Shown piece after piece: positions 11,087-20,952 of a stretch of DNA of 64,000 nucleotides (the stretch's first letter is position 1; every line of letters begins with the position of its first letter). The translations under genes and the position numbers were made by a program. The notes under the pieces are model-generated. The model searched no databases. It saw nothing but the letters and a program-made list of their open reading frames with translations, and was not told where the DNA came from. The stretch lies in NCBI GenBank assembly GCA_009602735.1, contig WELA01013787.1, positions 224,547 to 288,546 of the forward strand, written 5' to 3'. The DNA is from Mesotaenium endlicherianum. Its lineage: Eukaryota > Streptophyta > Zygnematophyceae > Zygnematales > Mesotaeniaceae.

Positions 11087-11265
11087 GTAGAAGAAGAAGC
11101 CATGGCTGTTTCAGTCTGCAATTGACAATAAACAAAGAGCAAAAATGAAACAAAAGTGAAGGCAAATATCGAACCAAACTTAGCACTATTCTTGGCCGGC
11201 AACTTGAAGTATCTCCGTTGATATTTGTCCATTTGACCTGTCTCTAATTTGCCGGTAGGGTTCAC
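11056..11265 (-). other. Short ORF with a predicted signal-anchor, next to the truncated LTR
   Basis: A 69-residue minus-strand frame has a basic start (K-Y-Q-R-R-Y-F-K), then a hydrophobic stretch (F-G-S-I-F-A-F-T-F-V-S-F-L-L-F-V-Y) suited to a type II membrane anchor. It then runs into the truncated LTR. It could be the first exon of a gene broken by copy A, or chance. No family was recognised. Confidence 0.2.
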
Positions 11266-13678
11266 GTGTTAGTGCTTTTAAGGAGCCTACTTTCAGGCAA
11301 TTTGGATTAGATTTTTTTAAGGTTAGAGCCTGTAGAAATTGACCTAGTCATGGGGACAAATTTTGGTTAAAGAACCTAAAAAGGACCCACCGTAAAGGTA
11401 ATGTTAAGAAATGTCGTTGATGCTGTTTGGCAGTTCATTTTGTCGCTCGGCGATGGTCGTTTGGGACCGCTTTGTGAAGGGCATTTTGTCGCCCCCTCAC
11501 AAAGTTTGGATGTATCCTCGATCGAGTATGAGAGCAATTGCAGTTGAGTGAGAAACGGGCCAAAAATGCATGCACTTCAGTGCACTTTAAAATAGTTAGT
11601 ATTTCCAAAGACCATGACATAATGATTGACAAATCTAAAAAGCTTGATCCAAGTTTATACAGGTCAATGCATAATGCATTCATGCGCGAGTAAGGGGCCT
11701 TATTTGTGGTCGTCAGTACGGCGTCCCTCACGTAACTGTTGTGAGGGGGAAATCAGTAAGGGCCTCGCACGTGCGCGTTGATTTGCATGGTCGGACGTGA
11801 CGTCGTTTTGACGTGTTTGAGATGGTTTGAGACTCTGCATCGATGTTCGATTGCACCGAGCCGGCGCATGATAAATGCTCGTTGTGACGTCGGAATCGTC
11901 ATTTGTTTTTTCTTTTGAGTTTGTGTAGAGACTCCTAACGACGACTGACGGGCCATGGCCGCTGGCGGGAGGGGAGCGAGGGGGCGCACCGGCCGAGGTG
12001 ATTTGTGTGGACCCTCCCTCGTCTTTTTAGTGTCTGACATGGCGCGAGGCCTCTTCTTTCTTGGCCCCGCCTTGTCTTTTTGATAGTCAATTTGGTTCGA
12101 CGGCGGCGGGCGCCGTCAATTTCTTCGACGTTTTAATTTTTGTCGTGAACGTTTCGTTTTGTCGTGATCGTTGGGGGCTGCTCGTGAGGCTAGGGAAGTT
12201 GTCGGCCCCCTCACCACTACTCAATTCGATCTAGTGAGGGCAGTCTCGAGTACCATTTTTGGCGTGTCAGTAACAATTTGTGAGATCAATACAATCGAGA
12301 GAGACAACAAGGCTAGATTTATATCGTCCTGCTTGATTTAGAAATGTAGAGACTTGCTTTGACTATTTGGACTGGCTGAAATTGATGGGCTGAGCCAGGC
12401 TGGTGTTATGCTCGCGGATGGGTTTGAAGGAAGCGACAAGAAGGAATTGATTTGATAAATGTCTATCTTAGAGTGCGCTCTTAATTTGTGTTGTCAGATT
12501 TAAGAGGGCATCCTATGAGAACCTCGGCAGGGCAGACAAATATGTACATTACTGTCTTCCCCCCACCTTTGCCCTATGCGGGGTGGGGGGGACGATTTGA
12601 AATGAAAATGGAGATAGTTTATTTCTAGAATGTCGAATGATTGTATAAGGCTTTTGGGATAACTTCAAAGTTACCGCCAAACGGGCAGAATGGAATGGTT
12701 ACAAGTAAGTCCCTCTACTTTCGGACACATAAGTGCTCAACAAGTCGTTGGCGCAATGTTCCCCATTAGTCGTTGACAATATATTTTGTCCTATATAATG
12801 AATATATGACTATCCTGCATAAGTGTAGACTTCTACACGTATAAAACTATCACATACTATGTGTACATAACACTTGGCCTTGAGGCAACCTTTTTCGGCA
12901 CACGAGCGAGTCGCTATGGAGCTACGACGCACTCCCACACTTACAAGTTACGAGTAGTAAATAAGTGTGAAATAAAAGAGTAAGAGTAATGATGGGTCAA
13001 GAAAGTACATAGCACCCTCAAGAAGGATCCAATGGCTACATAGATGACTACCTCATGCATGCATTATGCTCAATACTTTAATATAGCTCCCGATAAAGTG
13101 TAGGTAATTTAGAAATTTGAGAGATGAAATTGATACGCATAACATGGTGCTACATTGTATGTCGGGTCGACATTTGTGGGTGGGGTTTTAAATGCAAACA
13201 TCTTCTATGGTACAAACACTTCGAGGAAAAAATCACGTTGCAGCGTTTAATTACAAAAAAAAAAATTAGAATTAAAAACACGACTTAAAAGTCAAATAGA
13301 TAGTAGCAATGCGAAGACTACCGACACAATTATTGATGCAACCTACAAAAACACCTACACAAATACCTAGTGCGCCAGCTCAGGCCAAAGCAATGTGAGC
13401 TATCAAACTCCTAGCTCTCTCTGAGCACTCCAAGAGATGGGGAGTCATCCGATACCTTCCCATGCATTGTTCCACCCTCTACTTTTAAGTTTTATGCACA
13501 CTACACTAAACCAATATGGGAAGTCCAAGCCCCGCACGGTACTCCTGGCCACCGTGCTTTCTCGACGCGCTTAGATGAGGTAATCCTATTCGACTGCCAT
13601 TTGGCCCCAACTAATAAGATTTCCTACTTTCTGTCCTCGTGTTAGTCAACACACCGCGATCGGATCAGCATATCAGAA
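11266..13678. other. Intergenic region without recognisable genes
   Basis: Only short frames without family resemblance were seen. Composition shifts from moderately GC-rich (11700-12200) to AT-rich (12600-13500). It contains a 9-bp perfect hairpin at 12559-12590 and an A-rich run at 13253-13266. The 3' flank of the glycosyltransferase gene must end somewhere near 13600; no polyadenylation signal could be chosen with confidence. Confidence 0.6.
12559..12590. repeat. GC-rich inverted repeat (hairpin)
   Basis: CCCCCCACC (12559-12567) and GGTGGGGGG (12582-12590) form a perfect 9-bp stem with a 14-base loop. There is no adjacent gene to give it a role. Confidence 0.6.
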
Positions 13679-15511
13679 TTATACGCCGCTCCACCTTCCC
13701 GCAAGGTCCGCAAGCCTGGTGGGGTGCTCGGGCTCGCAGCCGTCGGACGCCACGTAGATGGACATGGGCTTGAGGGCAAAGAGCGCCGCCGTCTTCGAGT
13801 AGCCCGAGTCGGAGATGATGAACAGGTCGCAGTGCGAGAAGAGCGACCACTCTGCCACCGACGTCTGCACGGCCTGGTTCCTGTCGTCGTCACTCCCCAT
13901 GTTAGTGTGAGTGGGCTTTAAGTCGGTGACTAGAACCTGGCGTGCACACACATACACACACACACACACACACACAGACAGGACAATTGGGGAGGGAGGG
14001 GGGGGGGGGATTGGGTAGAAGGTTTTACATCGTGACCAGTGACAGCTTGTATGTAGCATGGTGAGGAAAGCCGGAGGGAGAGAGGGAGGCCACAGAGAGG
14101 CCAGGCTTCACCGGTAGTGGTAGAAGCTTGGGGCTAGCTGGAGCCCGAAGCGCGGGGAGACTCAGTTCAATGCGCCACAGGGGGAACATAGGGGGGGGCC
14201 AGTTTCAGAGACCCGAAGCAAGAAGCTCCAAGTCTCTCACTCAGCTGCCGCGTAGCTTGCTCCTGCGCCAGTCACTAGCAGACGAAGCGTGCAGCTGTTG
14301 CGCTGCTGCCGCTGCTCCTGCTGCTACCGCTGCTGCTAGACAACCAACAATGCCTGCCCAGAGAGCCCTGCGCTGCTGCCATAGGGCCGGACAGCTGTGC
14401 AGCCCCAGAATATTGCAGCGCCCCCTCTCCTGCTCCCCCTCGGCGGCTCGGAACAGTTCCACACGACAGGCACGGCTCTCGCTCACGCGCTGAGCTCTTA
14501 CTGAGCCGGGGAAAGCATATCGACACCAGGCAGCACCTTCTGCAAGCTGACACGTCCTGCAAGCAAGTGAAGAACAAGATGGGGCGCAGGCGCGCAGGCG
14601 GGCAGGCGGGCAGGCGAGCAGACGTGCGTGGTGCATGTGACGACGATGGCGGACCTTGTCAGCGTAGGCCTCTGTGGCGGCTTCCTTCAGGAGGGAGGAG
14701 CTGCTGGCAAAGACCCACAGCACCTTCTGGGGCGGAGAGAACCAGAAGTTGGTCAGCCTCTGCACACACACACACACGCGCGCGCGCGCACCCACTCACA
14801 GGTACGCACGCACACGAGTACGGAAGTACGGAAGCACACATGCACACACAAATGAGTGGACGCACGCAAGCGTACACACACAGCACACGCACACGCACCA
14901 GCAGCAAACGTCAGGCGTGTCTTCTGGGAGACTGGAAGTACAATGCCTCCACGAAAACTGCAGTGGAAGCATTGCTGGCTCTCTTGCAGAACAGTTTCGT
15001 GTTGATGCCACGGGTGAACTGCCCGCTGGAGTGGAGTGGAGTGGGGTGGAGTTGGGTCGAGGAGACTGTGGGAGTGGGACACAGACTCAGCGGCAGCGCC
15101 TCACACACGCACAGACTAGACTCGAGGGGACGTCCCCCTAACGTCCCACAAGCGTCCCACTCCTGCCACAACCCTCCCGAGCGGAAGGCACACAGACGCG
15201 GCACCTGGCAGAGCGGCAGAAGTCCTCAGCGATGCCAAGTGTACCGATGTCGACTCCTGCCACAAGCTTGCCAGATGGAAGCGTGTAAGCGGCACATGGC
15301 GGAAAAAGGCCGACCGACTTCTCAACACGGCCACATGTCATGGTGCGGGGCCATCGGCCTGGCCAGGGGCCACCTAAGCTTGCTACTTTCGCTGCACGCA
15401 ATTGTGATGCCAGGTGGCATCTGCGTGGTGGGACACGTGGGAAGTGCAGCACAGGCGCAAGACTGGGAACGGAGGAAAGGGCTTGCATGCGTGCATAATC
15501 AGGTGTTACAA

Positions 15512-15546
<35 letters not shown>

Positions 15547-18102
15547 AATGCGGAAAGGCGCAGTTGGCTGCGGGTGCAGGAGGAAGCGGGCAGGCTGGAG
15601 CAATCAACCACAGTGGCTAGCAGTTGACGGCAGGGGCAGGGGCAGGAGGGGGGCCGGGCCAGGTGGCGGCGGTTGCTCACCGTGGCGCAGTTGAAGAGGT
15701 GCTGGGCCCCCTGCAGCAGCTGCTGCTTGGCGTCGGCGGTAGCCTTCTCGTCAGCGGCCGCGGCCGCCCACGACTGCTCGTCGCTCACGCGCGCGTGGAT
15801 GCAGATGCTGGACGTCCTGGGGGCCTCCAGCTGGCGGATGTACGGCTGCACCAGCTGCCTCACCTCGGGCTTCACTCTGCAGCCAGCGATGAAATCAAAG
15901 TGGCAGGCAAAGTAAGAGTAGGAGTATATACGTGTACAAATCTGTACATAGTGCATAGATAGACATTTTTGTATACACATACACGTACATATGCACACGT
16001 GTGTGCGTGCGTGATATGCGTGCGTGGTGTGCGTGCGTGTGTGTGTGTTAGCCGTCTCACCTCGGGCTTCAGTGTGCAGCCACCAATATAATTAACTTCA
16101 TTCAATTACACGGCAGAACGCACTCGGAACTCTCACAGACGCATTCGAATTCATAGGTACACATGCACGAGGATGTGAGGGCACATACTGTTTCATACAA
16201 AAGCATATGCGCGTGCGTGTGTATGCGCGCGCGCCTGTGCGTGTGTATACGCGCAAGTGTCTGTGTGTGCATGTGCATGTGCGTGACTGTGTGTGTATGT
16301 GTGTATGCACGGACGCGCACGCGCAAGTACCCTCAGCCCTGACCTACCGCCGCCTAACCCAAGCAAGCAAGCACTGCCGCCATAGCCAAGGAACCAAAAG
16401 CAGCTGCTGTATGTCTGCCTCAGTGCATTGCCACATGATTGCGGATAACGTACGCTCGGGCTAACGCATACGCTGCCATGGCACGCGCTCGGGCTCATGA
16501 TGCCCCGTCCTCCATTCTGTCATGCTAACCTCTGCCTCGCAGACCGACGCACGTACAACAGGACTTTAAGAGGGGAGGGGGGTCAGAAGGTTGATGGCAG
16601 GGTTTTCTCGGGAGACTGATTTTCTCTGGAGAAATGCGGGTGAGAAGGTGGACGGCAGCGAATGCCGCGCGGCTTGCGCCGTGACGTCACATCCATCGCA
16701 GCCGGCGCATGGGGCCTTAGGGTTTCCTTGCGCGCGCGCTCACCCGCACGAGGGAAGTGCGGCAGGCAGCCATGGGCATCGGGGTGCGTGGAAGCCCTCG
16801 CTCACCGCCCGAGGAATTGGAGCAGGCAGCCATGGCCAGCCATGGCCAGCCACGGGCAGCCGTGGGCAGCCGTGGGCGCCGGCCGAGGGGTTGCGTGGGA
16901 GAGGGAGAGGCGCGTCGTAGCTCACCGCACGAGGAAGTGCAACAGGCAGCCATAGGCGTAAGGCGGCGTGAGACCCATCTGCTGGAGCTCCTCCCGCCAG
17001 GGGCCCTCCTCGGTGAGAAGCTTCATGATGATCCCGCGGTTCCACGCAATCAGGATGTTGCCGGCGTTGTTGAGCATCTCGAAGGCCTCCTGCATGGCCC
17101 TGCTGTCGCCGGGGACAGAGTTGACCAGGTTCAGGCGCACCACGTCGTGCGCGTTGAGGGGCGTGTACTTGCCGAGCCCCGCGATGGCCCTCGTCGGCGC
17201 CAGCTGGACGTCGGGCGAGAGGCGCCAGTCGATCGCGTTGGGCGCGAAGACGACCTCGCTGAAGGGCCAGTCGATGACGAAGGCCCGCCGGGTGAGGACG
17301 CTGATGAGGAACGTGGAAACCAGCCCCACGAGGTTGTCCCCCAAGCCGCCGCAGTCCGTGCCCTTAGGGCAGGAGAAGGTGAGGAAACGCTGCGCGCCTG
17401 TGGCCCTGCTGTTGGCCCTCGACGCATTCTGCAGTTTAATGACATCGTCCTGCCAGGTGCCGCAGACGTGACTCAGATGGATGTTCTCCTCGCTGTCAGG
17501 GTCGACGCCGTCGAAAGGAAGCCGCTTCCATTTTGGCCTTGTACCCTGCACATCCCCACGCCAACCCTAAACTTTAATTCCTAAGTATGGTGTCCTCCAT
17601 GTGTGAGGGTTCCGCACACATCAGATGGCCGATGCTCCTCCCACATTGATAGCACGTGTATGTGTCCAGACGACTAACACCCTTACAGCGAGCTGCAATT
17701 CTTGACTACGTGAGACGTTTAGATACCGATGCGGACAACAGTCAGGTCCAGCTAGAGCATAGATAAAAATGAATCCAGAAAGCAGACATGATGATCCATC
17801 CACTCCCAATAATGAATGGCACGTGTGATTCACAGAAGCCACTTAATTTGAGATCTCATCAGCTTCCTTTTATCAGCAGCATCCTTCGATTAGCTGGATG
17901 TGTGTTGAGAAGCCCATCATACCTCATTGTCTGTCTGACTTGCCAGTAAAAAGCAGGCCACTACGAACAGCGCCGTAGCCACTAGAAATCCCTGCATAAC
18001 TTGAACAGAAGCACAATAAGAGAACTTGCCAGTTCCGTTGCTCTGCAGGCCAGCGTGCCTATTGCCCACAATCATTCTCCTGACGTTCAGCGAACCGTGC
18101 AA
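13679..18102 (-). CDS. Type II membrane fucosyltransferase-like glycosyltransferase, five exons
   Basis: Exons on the minus strand: 18102-17923, 17545-16926, 15876-15681, 14759-14655, 13936-13679. All junctions are GT-AG, the phases are compatible, and the model gives 452 residues. Exon 1 encodes a short N-terminus and a hydrophobic anchor (G-F-L-V-A-T-A-L-F-V-V-A-C-F-L-L), the topology of Golgi enzymes. Exon 2 has C-G-G-L-G-D-N-L-V-G-L-V-S-T-F-L...R-R-A-F-V-I-D-W, like the first conserved block of GT-B fucosyltransferases. Exon 3 has I-C-I-H-A-R-V-S-D, like the donor-binding Arg block. Exon 5 has S-H-C-D-L-F-I-I-S-D-S-G-Y-S-K-T-A, like the last block. It would transfer fucose to glycans, but the acceptor cannot be read. 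The start codon is the first ATG of the exon-1 frame. Two acceptors are preceded by (TG)n, and intron 2 contains duplicated exon-boundary pieces. An upstream non-coding exon is possible. Confidence 0.7.
13946..13977. repeat. (CA)n microsatellite in intron 4, next to the exon-5 acceptor
   Basis: A CA-repeat tract on the plus strand ends about 10 bases before the exon-5 acceptor of the glycosyltransferase. On the coding strand it is (TG)n where a pyrimidine tract would normally lie. Confidence 0.85.
14761..14895. repeat. (CA)n/(CG)n-rich microsatellite region in intron 3
   Basis: A CA run turns into CG and then imperfect CACG/CA repeats. It abuts the exon-4 acceptor at 14759/14760, so the coding strand reads (GT)n GCAG directly before the exon. 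Confidence 0.85.
15511..15546. repeat. (CA)n(GA)n compound microsatellite in intron 3
   Basis: ACACAC repeats followed directly by GAGAGA repeats. Confidence 0.85.
16000..16320. repeat. TG/CG-rich simple-sequence region in intron 2
   Basis: Long imperfect (GTGC)n and (TG)n tracts at about 16000-16050 and 16205-16315. They account for the Cys/Val- and His/Thr-rich spurious frames on both strands here. Confidence 0.8.
16048..16086 (-). repeat. Extra copy of the exon-3 acceptor region inside intron 2
   Basis: The minus strand repeats about 30 bases of the exon-3 start (GGCTGCA-CACTGAAGCCCGAGGTGAG pattern, with a few changes) about 185 bp upstream of the real acceptor at 15876. The copy keeps the AG and the first codons of exon 3. 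Confidence 0.7.
16738..16952 (-). repeat. Three copies of the exon-2 donor region
   Basis: The end of exon 2 and its GT donor (plus strand GCTCACCGCACGAGGAAGTG) occurs at 16919-16952. Diverged copies lie at about 16738-16773 and 16800-16833 within intron 2, each ending in the CAGGCAGCCAT part of the exon. Between them lies a short imperfect repeat of AGCCATGGCC / AGCCGTGGGC. Confidence 0.75.
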
Positions 18103-19123
18103 CCGATCCTTCCCCGCTGATGGTACAGCAGGAGCTGCTGTTTAGCAGGTTCATGTGATACAGGCATAGTTCTGGACTGCTCTAATTTCTGCTCTAACCA
18201 TTCTCACCCATCACCGGCTACCAACGGTGCACCAAACGCTTGCAAGGAGAAACACAGCGGCAACCGCACAAGCCCTCATCAGCCTCTATTTTTATTCATC
18301 TGAGGACCAAATTACAAACTGACCACTCTGCACTTATACTCCTCGATCAGAACCTGCTACATTCATGCCCCTGCTTCGTCATGCCCCGGCAGCTTGAGCA
18401 AGCCTCGAGGCTCGTATGCCAAAGCTCAAAGTCGTTCAGATTACTTAGTGAGAATGAAGTGACATTGCTATTACAAGCAATTACAAGTCGCAAGTAACAG
18501 CGGATCGCAGTTTGACGCGCCGGTCCAACATCGCAATTTGACGCGCCGGTCCAACCAGTCTACCCCAGTCAATGTGCTTGGAAAAAATCATCATCATTAT
18601 CGCATGTTCTGCGTGAGCTCGTCATCGCACGTCATCGCAGTTCATCGGAGTTCATCGTGGTTCATCGCGTTGTGACAAATTTTCGTTTTGAGATATATAT
18701 GCATCTATATATAGTCATACATTCATCATTGTCGCGACTACTATCCGTTTGACGGTTCCGCAAGTGCAGCGCAAACTACGGCCAAGGCCATTGGAGGGCC
18801 GAGGCCCCACGCTTATGCCGACGCTGAAGATTCTTCTCAGTGTATCATAGATAAGTTAGGATTGTAGGAGTTCCCAAGAGGGAATCTCACTGTTGAAAGT
18901 AGGAGAACTAAAGAATAGAATCTGCTAGGAGATTGGCACAGACTCGGCCGAACGTCCCCAGTGTGTGAAGCAGCCTTAAAATGGTGAGTTGTGTGTTAGT
19001 TTCCAAGTTCTCAGAAGTCGCATTCGCATCTCGAAGAGAGAGAGTAGTATTGGCAGATAAAGCTCTCAGTGAAGAATTGAGTGAGCCTAGCCTGGCAGTG
19101 AAGAGCTGTTAAGGCGCGGTGTC
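18103..19123. other. Spacer between glycosyltransferase and element M; may include unresolved 5' LTR sequence
   Basis: No gene was recognised. There is a run of imperfect TTCATCG-type repeats at 18610-18665 and an AT-rich TATA-like stretch at 18690-18712. Because M must have a U3/promoter upstream of its repeated segment (19124-19332), part of this region is probably M's 5' LTR. Its outer end could not be fixed because the right-hand copy is truncated. Confidence 0.45.
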
Positions 19124-19332
19124 AAGTGAAGAGCTTGACCCAGGCCAGCATAGACGTGTAGTTTCAGAATTTTGTAAGCTGTGACTTGTGAAAGTTAAGC
19201 GAAAGCCCGAAGGGCAATTTTCTCTGAATCAAGCTGCTTAGAGTGTGATTTCTGCAAACTACAATTTGCTCGCCAGTGAACCCAAGAACCTTAAGACATA
19301 AAGCCTATGTGGAAGTAAGAGACTTCCGTCCT
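19124..19332 (+). repeat. Left terminal repeat segment of element M
   Basis: 209 bp (from AAGTGAAGAGCTTGACCC to GACTTCCGTCCT) recur at 38173-38395 in the same orientation, with about ten substitutions and one 14-bp insertion in the right copy. It is interpreted as the 3' part of the LTR. The primer-binding site was not recognised. Confidence 0.75.
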
Positions 19333-19354
19333 ACTTCTGAGAACTTCCAATTCT

Positions 19355-20226
19355 GTGGTTCAGGTGAATAGAAATTCCCAAGCAAATTGGGGATTGAGGC
19401 CTGTGAGGGCTGCCGGTGCTCACCCTGGAAGGGGACCCGGAGAAATTCGAATGTACATGCGGTTGAGGAGTGGAAGACTCTACTACCCTGTGGAGCCTGC
19501 GGAAGGTTTTGATTCAAGCCAGAGTCCACGAGGAAGTGAGACATCTGAGCGCACGGATAACCTGTGGAGTGAGCAACCATCGGGAGACGAGTCTCGCCAT
19601 ACTGCCACGAACGGTGAGAATCTGTACAACGCAAGCCTTTGTACCCAATTTGGGCAGAGAGCACGACGTGTGGGATAAAGATAGTGAGTCTTGGTCGCCA
19701 TTCGAAATTACTGGTGATGATAAGGATGAAAATCCTAAGTTCAAGCTGCACTAACATTAGAATTAACAGATGCCATGAGGCAACTCATCGAGGGTCAGCA
19801 GCGAGCGGCTACTCAAGATGATGATGCTGGGTCTGTCGCAGAATTGCGTAAAGTGTGTGCAGAATTGTCTGAAAAGATTGCTAATGCTCAGGAACGAGTA
19901 ACGCGCAGGGCTGCACCTTTTACAGAGCAGCATGGTGATAGTGCCACCACGGAAGCAAGCCATGCGCAAGCGTTGGCTAGTTGCCGTAGGGATATGGAGG
20001 CTGGGGATGACCAGTTAGACTTTGAGCACTGTCTGCGTCGTTTCTTTAAGTTGCTTGAAGCAAAATTCCTAGAGGATCACAGTCTTAAGGTGCACCGTTA
20101 TGCTGTCTGCGTCGTTTCTTTATGTTGCTTGATGCAAAATTCCCAGAGGATCGCAGTGATAAGGTGCACCGTTATGTGCATTTTGTCCGTCAGACAGTGA
20201 TGGAGGTCAAATCGGGATTGGTAGAC
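19355..20226 (+). pseudogene. gag: gag of element M, N-terminal part
   Basis: The frames at 19355-19678 and 19775-20200 look like the start of a gag. They contain M-R-L-R-S-G-R-L-Y-Y, the short basic/aromatic motif often seen at gag N-termini, then an alpha-helical stretch (V-A-E-L-R-K-V-C-A-E-L-S-E-K). The frame is broken by a 74-bp tandem duplication at 20031-20178 (74 is not a multiple of three). In the corrected frame it reads through to 20226, where the LARD is inserted, and resumes at 24905. Confidence 0.65.
20031..20178 (+). repeat. 74-bp tandem duplication in gag of M
   Basis: 20031-20104 and 20105-20178 are adjacent copies beginning GTCTGCGTCGTTTCTTTA and differ at a handful of positions. 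The length shifts the reading frame, so this event alone would inactivate gag. Confidence 0.85.
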
Positions 20227-20938
20227 TGTAAGGTTATGAAAGTGTAGTTTGTTTCTTTCTAGTATTTTATATGCATAGAGTGTGATTTTAGAAGAACTTT
20301 GGCCTTTATTTCAAGTCATTTGGACAAGTATTGAGATAGTTATGAATTTTGGAAGTTTTTAGTGAGTTTTTAATGTCACAGATTCTATTTAGTGACAAGG
20401 ACAGGTCCAGTGACGAAAATTTCGGTTGGAGTCCAGAAAGTAGGACATTGAAACATGAGGGTTCCAGAAAGTACGTACAATTACGTAGAGTGCCAAAGTG
20501 ATCGTGGAATTTCTAGAAACTCCGTGAGGAGTTAGTGGATTGTGTAGTAGAATATTCTAGAGTGTGATTGTGTGCGTGTGAGTGTGCTAGCTTGTCCAAC
20601 TAGGCAAGGTCAAGTACATGGAAGGAGCCATAGGAGAAGGTTCTGGAGGTACCTTGCTAGAGAGGACACTTAGAGTTAAAGGATAAATGGGAAGCACAAG
20701 GAAGTAGAGGGGGCTTAGTCTAGTCTAACCTTCTTATCTTGTACACGACTTTTCTTAATAAAGTGAGTTCTTTTCCACTCCTCTCTCATGTAGCCCTCTA
20801 ACTCTTGCAAGGGTGGCATACCACCAGGCCACTCCACCTTGTGTATGCAACTAGGAAAGGTCCTCGTGCACGCTTCCACTCGCGGGTGAGGGTGCGTGAG
20901 TGTGTATGGGCGCACTCCCCGCACCCTTCCCCCTTTCA
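20227..20938 (+). repeat. 5' LTR of the LARD
   Basis: 712 bp, TGTAAGGTTATG...CCCCCTTTCA, nearly identical to 24193-24904. High LTR identity implies a recent insertion. Confidence 0.9.
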
Positions 20939-20940
20939 CA

Positions 20941-20952
20941 TGGTATCGGAGC
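20941..20952 (+). other. Primer-binding site of the LARD
   Basis: TGGTATCGGAGC, two bases after the LTR. It is identical over these 12 bases to the sites of gypsy copies A/B/C and element D. Confidence 0.85.

Noticed and set aside
14567-15694. 375-codon plus-strand ORF
   Set aside because: It is antisense to exon 4 and to intron 3, and runs through CA, CG and GA microsatellites. Composition, not coding, explains it.
15138-15998. 286-codon minus-strand ORF as a contiguous gene
   Set aside because: Only 15876-15681 is conserved coding sequence (exon 3). The rest is intron read-through including repeats.
16591-17584. Plus-strand ORFs opposite exon 2 of the glycosyltransferase
   Set aside because: High-GC third positions of the real minus-strand exon create long antisense frames. 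The conserved blocks are all on the minus strand.
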